Assembly: GCA_023700885.1 (NCBI GenBank)
Contig: JAMPYA010000055.1
Span: forward strand, 1 to 11,785
Length of the DNA: 11,785 bases
Direction: 5' to 3'
From: Flavobacteriaceae bacterium
GTDB lineage: Bacteria > Bacteroidota > Bacteroidia > Flavobacteriales > Flavobacteriaceae
Part shown: positions 1 through 5,686 of the stretch, piece after piece
How positions within the stretch are numbered: position 1 is the first letter of the stretch
Layout: each line of letters opens with the position of its first letter
Made by a program: the position numbers and the translations under genes
Notes under the pieces: generated by a model
What the model was told of the DNA's origin: nothing
What the model saw: the letters and a program-made list of their open reading frames with translations, nothing else
Database searches by the model: none

Positions 1-446
1 TTCATTTTACCATACCAAATTGTTTAGTGGCTAAACAACCTGCAATTATTGAAGATAAAAACAATAGCAATGAGATGGAAACAGATTCAACTCTAACAAT
101 TTTAATTGCAGAAGATGAACTTTCTAATTATTATTATTTAGAAGCTGTTTTAGAAGCGTATCAATTCAATCTTATTCATGTAGAAAATGGCCAAGAAGCT
201 GTTGAAGCCGTAAAATTAAACAATACTATTGATCTAATTTTAATGGATTTTAACATGCCAGTATTGAATGGTATTGATGCTACTATTGAAATAAGAAAAA
301 AAAATAAATTGATCCCTATTATTGCTTTAACAGCCTATGCTATGTCAGAAGATAGAGAAAAAGCAATAAAAGCTGGATGTAATGATTATTTGTCAAAACC
401 TGTTCCAAAAGATTTGTTGTTAAAAACAATACATCAATACTTGTAA
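1..446 (+). CDS. Hybrid sensor histidine kinase, C-terminal end only (end of ATPase domain plus receiver)
   Basis: The open frame runs off the left edge: codons starting at base 3 read HFTIPN, the typical last strand of a histidine-kinase HATPase_c domain, then a polar linker of about 30 residues and a complete receiver domain. An internal GTG at 27 could be mistaken for a start, but the kinase-like residues before it argue that this is a fused hybrid kinase cut by the window. Counting from that GTG codon as residue 1, the receiver shows the acidic pair E29-D30 (IAEDE), phospho-acceptor D74 (LMDFNMP), the conserved Thr in LTAYAM and the Lys in SKPV. It would accept phosphate from its own kinase core and pass it to a phosphotransfer protein or partner. 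The receiver closely resembles the stand-alone one at 8007-8375 (AYAMS-DR-KA, AGCNDY-SKPV, LLL-TI-YL). Receiver identity is certain; the fusion is very likely. Confidence 0.88.
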   Translation, partial: HFTIPNCLVAKQPAIIEDKNNSNEMETDSTLTILIAEDELSNYYYLEAVLEAYQFNLIHVENGQEAVEAVKLNNTIDLILMDFNMPVLNGIDATIEIRKKNKLIPIIALTAYAMSEDREKAIKAGCNDYLSKPVPKDLLLKTIHQYL

Positions 447-459
447 AAGGCTATATGAT

Positions 460-482
460 ACCAAAAAAAATGATTTTTTGGT
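460..482 (+). terminator. AT-rich hairpin after hybrid kinase gene, possible terminator
   Basis: A perfect 9-bp inverted repeat, ACCAAAAAA (460-468) and TTTTTTGGT (474-482), with a 5-base loop, lies 14 bases after the stop codon. The stem is weak (two G-C pairs plus one A-T cap) and no T run follows it, so only the T-rich 3' arm could act as the U tract. Its position just after the stop suits a terminator for the left-edge gene. Confidence 0.4.
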
Positions 483-613
483 TCTACAATATTAAAACAA
501 TGCCATCATTTTATATTATTAATTTTCAATACGTTTAACTTTAATTTTTCAATTCTTAAATTTTGTATATTTAAAAATCTTATTTCATTTTAAGTAATTT
601 AGAATATAGATTT

Positions 614-1579
614 ATGAAAAATCAAGAATCTGTAGATAAAAATCAACAAAAAAACATCGGCAAACCTAGTGTTAAGTATAATTTAGTATCAATATTTAAT
701 GCTATTGGTAACCCTGCACAAATTATTAATAAAGACCATATCATTCTAGAAGTAAATGAAGCAACATTAGCTAAATTTAGTCTTAAAAGAGAAGAACTTA
801 TTGGTAAAAAGTGTTGTTCTATATTTCACAACTCAGAAACACCCCCAGATAACTGTCCTTTAGACGTTGTTACAAAAGACAATAAAAGTTTGAGTGATAT
901 TGTTTCCATTGAAATGAATAATACAACACATACTATTTCATGTGCTCCGATATATGATGATGAAGGAAACTATGATTCTATATTACATATCATGACCGAT
1001 ATTACGGAAAGAAAAATAGCAGAAGAGAACCTAATTAAAGAAAAAAACAAAGCACAACAATATCTTAACATCGCCGGTGTAATGTTGGTAAATATAGACA
1101 CTTCCGGAATTGTGCAACTTATTAATCCAAAGGGATGTGAAATTTTAGGTTATTCTGAAAAAGAAATAGTTGGCACTAATTGGTTTGATAATTATATTCC
1201 AAAATCACAAAGAAAAAAGATAAAAGATATTTTAAAAAAAGTATTTAATGGAAAAGATGAAGTAATTAAACAACATGAAATTGAAATCCTTACCAAATAT
1301 GGCGACATAAGACTAATTACTTGGAATATTGAAATTATTAAAGATAGTGAAGGTAAAATAACAGGTGTATTAGCATCTGGAGAAGATATTACCGAACGCA
1401 AAAAAGCGGAATATGAATTACATAAGTACCGCATACATTTAGAAGAATTAGTAAAACAAAGAACACATGAACTAGATAAAAAAAATGAAAAACTAAATAG
1501 AATCAATAAGCTCTTTATAGGTCGTGAATTACGCATGAAAGAACTAAAAGAAGAACTAAAAAAACAAGAAAAGGAATGA
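614..1579 (+). CDS. PAS-PAS protein with C-terminal coiled coil, no kinase or output domain
   Basis: A 321-residue soluble protein with no membrane segment. PAS domain 1 is about residues 20-133 and ends in DITERK; PAS domain 2 is about 148-262 and ends in EDITERKKAE. The rest (about 265-321) is a highly charged helix that starts with the signalling-helix motif HLEELVKQRT and ends in FIGRELRMKELKEEL, a tail I recognise from other PAS-only and PAS-kinase proteins. PAS1 has a cysteine cluster (C67, C68, C81 in an NCPLD context, and C110), so redox or metal sensing is possible but unproven. There is no HisKA, HATPase, GGDEF or DNA-binding domain. The stop overlaps the start of the 7TM kinase gene by ATGA, so the two are probably translated together and the protein may dimerise with, or feed signals to, that kinase, whose linker carries nearly the same helix motif. 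The ATG at 614 has no clear ribosome site, as is usual in Bacteroidota. Domain calls are firm; the role is inferred. Confidence 0.9.
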   Translation: MKNQESVDKNQQKNIGKPSVKYNLVSIFNAIGNPAQIINKDHIILEVNEATLAKFSLKREELIGKKCCSIFHNSETPPDNCPLDVVTKDNKSLSDIVSIEMNNTTHTISCAPIYDDEGNYDSILHIMTDITERKIAEENLIKEKNKAQQYLNIAGVMLVNIDTSGIVQLINPKGCEILGYSEKEIVGTNWFDNYIPKSQRKKIKDILKKVFNGKDEVIKQHEIEILTKYGDIRLITWNIEIIKDSEGKITGVLASGEDITERKKAEYELHKYRIHLEELVKQRTHELDKKNEKLNRINKLFIGRELRMKELKEELKKQEKE

Positions 1580-4500
1580 ATAGTATAGCATATAATCAAC
1601 TATTGATACTCCTTTTACAGACTTTAATAGTTGCAGGTTTAATAATAGCCCTTTTCAGACTTAGAACAATATTTGGATTAGGACTTTTATATACGGCACT
1701 AGGAGTCTTTCAATTTATACAAGTTTTTTTAAGCAGTTCTATTTACTTTGAAGTTGTAAATGGCATATTTGTTACGCCAGGAAATATAGTTTTTACGGGG
1801 AGTTTATTTGCGATTCTTCTGGTTTATATTAGAGAAGATGCACTTGAAGCACGTAAAATTATCTATGCAATTCTTGCTGCCAATTTAGTGATGTCATTTA
1901 TGCAAATTGTAATAAGCTGGGGAATTGACAATGACGGCATTAAAAATATATATAACTTACCTATCGAATTTTTTACACAACAATCACGAGTTGTTATTGT
2001 AGGTACATTAGTATTGTTTTTAGATGTTTTTGCAATCATCTTTCTATATGAAATTATTTCTAAAAAAGTTTCTCTACTTTTTTTGGGCATCTTTTTAACA
2101 ATGATATTAGTGCTAACAATAGATACTCTTCTTTTTTCTTTTGGTGTTTTTGTGGGTTCAAAAATGTTTCTCGGAAGCTTTTTTGCAAGTTTAATATCAA
2201 AATATGCTGCTGCATTTATATTTTCATTAATTTTTTCATTCTATCTTCATCATTTTGACAGACTAATTGCAATAAATGAAACCAATTCAGACGCGTTTAA
2301 AGATATTTTTTTTAAACTAACCTATCGCCAAAAATATGAACAAGTTTCAAATCAAAATATACTTCTTTACGAACAATTAAAGGAAAGCGAGATTCAATTC
2401 CGTTCCATTTTTGAAAAATCGCGTAATGTTATATACGTCATTTCTCTTGAAGGAAAATTAATATCAATCAACCCAGCTTTTGAAATATTAACTGGTTGGT
2501 CTATTTCTGATTCGATTAACAAACTTTTTACCCAACTTGTTCATCCAGATGATTTTGATTTGGCAATGAGTGCCTTTTTAAATACCATCGAAGGTAAAGA
2601 AGTTAAACCATATGAATTACGCATTTTATGTAAATCTGGTGAGTATATTTTTGGAGAATTTACACCATCACTATTAAAAATAAAAACCAAAAACATAGGT
2701 GTATTAGGAATTGTTACGGATATTACTGAACGGAAAAAAGCAGAAACTGAAATACAAGCAAAACATAAATTGGTGGTAGATACTCTTGAAAGTATGAGCG
2801 ACGCCTTTGTATCACTAGATAAAAATTGGTGTTACACTTACATGAATGAAAAAGCAGGAAAGATTTTTAATAGAGACCCAAAGCAATTGATTGGCAAAAA
2901 TATTTGGACAGAATTTCCCGATGGTGTTGGGCAACCCTTTCAGCTCAATTATGAAAAAGCTATGACTGAAAGAGTATTTATTCAAATGGAAGAATATTAT
3001 GAGCCTTATAATTTATGGTTTGAGAACAGAATAAACCCAACTGAAGATGGAATAGCCATTTTCTTTCAAAATATTACAGAGCGCAAACTAGGCGAGGAAA
3101 ATTTACGCTTAAGCAATCAAACCATTCGAAATATTATAGATTACAGTCCTGCTTTAATCTATATTTTTAATCTTAATGGTGAATTTATACTTGTAAATCA
3201 TAAATTTGAAAAACTTTTAGGAGTTTCTCAAGAAGCACTTTTAGGGCAAACACGTGAAAAATATTTTCCAAAGGAAATTGCCCAACAACACAGAAATAAC
3301 GATTTAAAAGTAATCAATACAAAACAAATCCTCTTTTTTGAAGAAGAAAATATAGAGTCAGACGGTAAACATTTTTATCTAACTTCTAAATTTCCACTTT
3401 TTGATGCAAAAGGTGAAATATATGCAGTAGGCGGTATTTCTACCGATATTACAGAACGAAAAATAGCCGAAGAAAAAATAAAAAGAAATGAAAAGTTGTT
3501 AAAACTTTTTATAGAACATTCGCTAGCCTCTATTGCAATGTTTGATAAAGAAATGAACTATATAATTGCCAGTAACCGCTTTAAAATTGATTATGATTTA
3601 GGCGATATTAATGTTGTAGGACGTTCGCATTATGAAATATTTCCTCAAATTCCAGAACATTGGAAAGCAATTCATCAACGTGGTTTGGCAGGTGAAACTC
3701 TCAAAAAAGAAGAAGATCAATATCTTAGACCCGATGGTCAAATAGATTGGACACGATGGGAAATACGCCCTTGGTACGAGAATGATCAAGAAATTGGAGG
3801 TATCATTCTTTTTACAGAAGTCATCACTAATCGTAAAAATGCAGAAAAGACACTCCGTGAGAGTGAAATCCATTTTAGACAATTGTTTGAAAACAATCCT
3901 TTGCCAATGTGGATTTACGATTTAGAAAGTTTACAATTTAAAGATGTAAATGAAACCGCTGTTAAAAAATATGGCTATTCTAAGAAAGAATTTTTATCAA
4001 TGACCTTAAAAGATATTAGGCCAGTAGAAGAAGTTTCGTCATTATTGAAAAACATTGCAGAATCAACTAGCAAATATCAAGAATCTGGTGCGTGGCAACA
4101 TCAATTAAAAGATGGAAATACTATTTTTGTAGAAATTAATTCTCATGATATACTGTTTGAAAACAAACCAGCACGATTAGTATTGATAAACGATATAACA
4201 GATCGTAAAAAAACAGACATAGAACTTAAAAAATACCGGCTTCATCTTGAAGAATTAGTAAAAGAACGAACTGCTGAATTAGAACAAAGTGAAGAAGCTT
4301 TGTTAAATATTGTTGATGACTTAAATTTAAAACAGGCTCAATTAGAAATTTCTAATAAAAAATTGGCGGCTATTAATGCAGAAATGGAAACCTTTACCTA
4401 TTCTGTCTCTCATGATTTAAAAGCACCTTTGCGAGGAATTGATGGTTACAGCAATTTGTTACAAGAACTTTATACCGCAGAGCTTAATGACGAGGCAAAA

Positions 4501-5052
4501 ACCTTTGTAAATAATATCAGGAAAGGAACCCAACAAATGAATCAAATTATTGAAGATTTATTGGCGTATTCTAGGTTAGACCGATCGTTGATAAAAAAAT
4601 CTACTTTAGATATTAATATATATATCCATAATATCATTAATTTATATCAGAAAGAATTGACAGATGCTAATTTTGAAGTTCAAATCAATATTCCTAGTGT
4701 TTTAATTGATGCTGATTTGGACGGTCTATCAATCGCTTTTAGAAACATAGTCGAAAATGCTATTAAATTTACTAAATTCGTTGAATATCCGAAGATTACC
4801 ATTGAACTAAATGATCATCATAATACTTGGCATTTAATAGTAACCGATAATGGAATTGGATTTGACATGAAATATTATGATAAAATTTTTCAAATTTTCC
4901 AGCGATTACACCGAGTAGAAGATTATCCGGGTACCGGAATCGGTTTGGCTATGGTACAAAAAGCCATGCAAAGAATGGGTGGAAATGTTTGGGCAACAAG
5001 TGAACTTGGAAAAGGAGCTACATTTTATATAGAAATTCCTAAAAATAATTAA
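1576..5052 (+). CDS. Membrane sensor histidine kinase: 7 TM segments, 5 PAS domains, HisKA, HATPase
   Basis: An 1158-residue kinase. Seven hydrophobic segments lie at about residues 7-26, 31-52, 63-85, 92-114, 138-158, 165-190 and 197-224. By eye this block resembles YhhQ/VUT-type transporters (see findings). Five PAS domains follow at about 272-388, 396-506, 512-632, 640-757 and 765-880, each ending in a (D)ITERK-like signature (ITNRK and ITDRK in the last two). A coiled-coil signalling helix containing HLEELVKERT leads to HisKA with phospho-acceptor H946 (SHDLKAPLRG). The ATPase domain shows the N box (N1057, N1061), G1 box DNGIG from D1091 and G2 box GTGIGL around 1119-1124, all intact. 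The HisKA style matches phytochrome-type kinases that pair with Rcp1-like receivers, and such a receiver is encoded 2 bases downstream. The start overlaps the upstream stop (ATGA), supporting it and implying coupling. No fused receiver. Kinase identity is certain; the ligand is unknown. Confidence 0.95.
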   Translation: MNSIAYNQLLILLLQTLIVAGLIIALFRLRTIFGLGLLYTALGVFQFIQVFLSSSIYFEVVNGIFVTPGNIVFTGSLFAILLVYIREDALEARKIIYAILAANLVMSFMQIVISWGIDNDGIKNIYNLPIEFFTQQSRVVIVGTLVLFLDVFAIIFLYEIISKKVSLLFLGIFLTMILVLTIDTLLFSFGVFVGSKMFLGSFFASLISKYAAAFIFSLIFSFYLHHFDRLIAINETNSDAFKDIFFKLTYRQKYEQVSNQNILLYEQLKESEIQFRSIFEKSRNVIYVISLEGKLISINPAFEILTGWSISDSINKLFTQLVHPDDFDLAMSAFLNTIEGKEVKPYELRILCKSGEYIFGEFTPSLLKIKTKNIGVLGIVTDITERKKAETEIQAKHKLVVDTLESMSDAFVSLDKNWCYTYMNEKAGKIFNRDPKQLIGKNIWTEFPDGVGQPFQLNYEKAMTERVFIQMEEYYEPYNLWFENRINPTEDGIAIFFQNITERKLGEENLRLSNQTIRNIIDYSPALIYIFNLNGEFILVNHKFEKLLGVSQEALLGQTREKYFPKEIAQQHRNNDLKVINTKQILFFEEENIESDGKHFYLTSKFPLFDAKGEIYAVGGISTDITERKIAEEKIKRNEKLLKLFIEHSLASIAMFDKEMNYIIASNRFKIDYDLGDINVVGRSHYEIFPQIPEHWKAIHQRGLAGETLKKEEDQYLRPDGQIDWTRWEIRPWYENDQEIGGIILFTEVITNRKNAEKTLRESEIHFRQLFENNPLPMWIYDLESLQFKDVNETAVKKYGYSKKEFLSMTLKDIRPVEEVSSLLKNIAESTSKYQESGAWQHQLKDGNTIFVEINSHDILFENKPARLVLINDITDRKKTDIELKKYRLHLEELVKERTAELEQSEEALLNIVDDLNLKQAQLEISNKKLAAINAEMETFTYSVSHDLKAPLRGIDGYSNLLQELYTAELNDEAKTFVNNIRKGTQQMNQIIEDLLAYSRLDRSLIKKSTLDINIYIHNIINLYQKELTDANFEVQINIPSVLIDADLDGLSIAFRNIVENAIKFTKFVEYPKITIELNDHHNTWHLIVTDNGIGFDMKYYDKIFQIFQRLHRVEDYPGTGIGLAMVQKAMQRMGGNVWATSELGKGATFYIEIPKNN

Positions 5053-5054
5053 TT

Positions 5055-5492
5055 ATGGAAAACAATCTCTTTAACAATCCTATATTACTGGTAGAAGACA
5101 ATCCGGTTGATATTGATTTAACCCTTCGTGCTTTTAAATTGAGAAAATTAAGTAACCCAATCATCGTAGTACGCGATGGAGAGGAAGCTATTTTATGGAT
5201 TGATAAATGGGAAAATGGAGAAATGCTTCCTGTTGTAATTCTGCTCGATTTAAAACTACCTAAAGTTCACGGTCTTGATGTATTAAAAGCCTTTAAATCG
5301 CATCCTGAATTTAAAAAAATTCCAATAGTTATATTAACCACCTCAGCAGATAATGCCGATATTAAAACCGCTTATGAATTTGGAGCAAATTCCTATATTG
5401 TAAAACCTGTTAATTTCGAAAAATTCATACAAGTAGTTGAAAAAATTGAATTGTACTGGAATGTAATTAATAATTCATCTTTTGATAAATAA
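5055..5492 (+). CDS. Single-domain response regulator, Rcp1-like
   Basis: A 145-residue protein that is one receiver domain and nothing else. Visible key residues are the acidic pair E14-D15 (LLVEDNPVD), phospho-acceptor D65 (LLDLKLPKVHG), the switch Thr pair in ILTTSAD and the conserved Lys K117 (YIVKPV). The VEDNPVDIDLTLRAF start and the RDGEEAI-W segment are typical of the Rcp1 family, the small receivers known as partners of cyanobacterial phytochromes and often found directly after PAS or GAF kinases with a SHDLKAPLRG phospho-acceptor box. The gene starts 2 bases after the kinase stop, so it is almost certainly in the same operon and its direct phosphate acceptor. It has no output domain and must act by binding other proteins or by passing the phosphate on. 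Confidence 0.95.
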   Translation: MENNLFNNPILLVEDNPVDIDLTLRAFKLRKLSNPIIVVRDGEEAILWIDKWENGEMLPVVILLDLKLPKVHGLDVLKAFKSHPEFKKIPIVILTTSADNADIKTAYEFGANSYIVKPVNFEKFIQVVEKIELYWNVINNSSFDK

Positions 5493-5494
5493 AA

Positions 5495-5529
5495 GCAAAG
5501 AGCGAAGAGAGAAAAGCGAAGAGCAAAAT
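5495..5529. repeat. Five degenerate 7-base tandem units, GCGAAGA-like
   Basis: Directly after the receiver stop, five consecutive 7-base units stay in phase: GCAAAGA, GCGAAGA, GAGAAAA, GCGAAGA, GCAAAAT. All are purine-rich apart from a C at position 2 in four of them and the final T of the last unit. A 7-base period is not a multiple of three, so this is not coding repetition. It is the first of three short-period blocks filling this intergenic gap. Confidence 0.75.
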
Positions 5530-5561
5530 TAAGTTGTTCTTCGGTTCAAATAAAATAGAAT

Positions 5562-5616
5562 GTCGAACAATAGAACAATTGAACTTTTAAATAAATGAAT
5601 GTTGAACAGTAGAACT
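5562..5616. repeat. Degenerate 8-base tandem units, RTNGAACW-like
   Basis: Units GTCGAACA, ATAGAACA and ATTGAACT lie end to end at 5562-5585, and GTTGAACA and GTAGAACT at 5601-5616. The 15 bases between them (tttaaata then aatgaat) look like decayed units. The core GAAC is shared with the 7-base units that follow immediately, so the two blocks may form one evolving array. Confidence 0.65.
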
Positions 5617-5673
5617 TTTAAACTTGAAACTTTAAACTTTAAACTTGAAACTTGAAACTTGAAACTTTTAAAC
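5617..5673. repeat. Tandem 7-base repeat TTKAAAC, seven exact units plus one 8-base unit
   Basis: Seven uninterrupted units read TTTAAAC, TTGAAAC, TTTAAAC, TTTAAAC, TTGAAAC, TTGAAAC, TTGAAAC (5617-5665), varying only G/T at position 3. An 8-base unit TTTTAAAC (5666-5673) closes the array 13 bases before the ATG of the next kinase gene. Its position means it lies in the promoter or leader of that gene. Function is unknown; it resembles in form the 7-base short tandem repeats known from some cyanobacteria. Confidence 0.85.
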
Positions 5674-5686
5674 AATTTTTTTACCC

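Noticed and set aside
27..446. Stand-alone receiver starting at GTG 27
   Set aside because: Codons before it (from base 3) encode HFTIPN, the usual end of a kinase ATPase domain, so it is the tail of a larger hybrid kinase.
557..565. TAAATTTTG as a -7 promoter box for the gene at 614
   Set aside because: It has one base too many between TA and TTTG, and no TTG -33 element at the right distance was found; the sequence is AT-rich enough for this by chance.
1192..1599. Long minus-strand frame opposite the PAS-PAS gene
   Set aside because: Ser/Phe/Ile-rich translation typical of the antisense of an AT-rich, lysine-rich gene; no family features. The same holds for other antisense frames at 1863-2090, 3598-3882, 5830-6033, 7303-7710, 9065-9283 and 11468-11728.
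5535..5550. TTCG-loop hairpin after the Rcp1-like receiver as a terminator
   Set aside because: Arms around TTCG match at only four of six positions and no T run follows.
5495..5673. CRISPR array
   Set aside because: Repeat units are 7-8 bases with no spacers; this is a simple tandem repeat.
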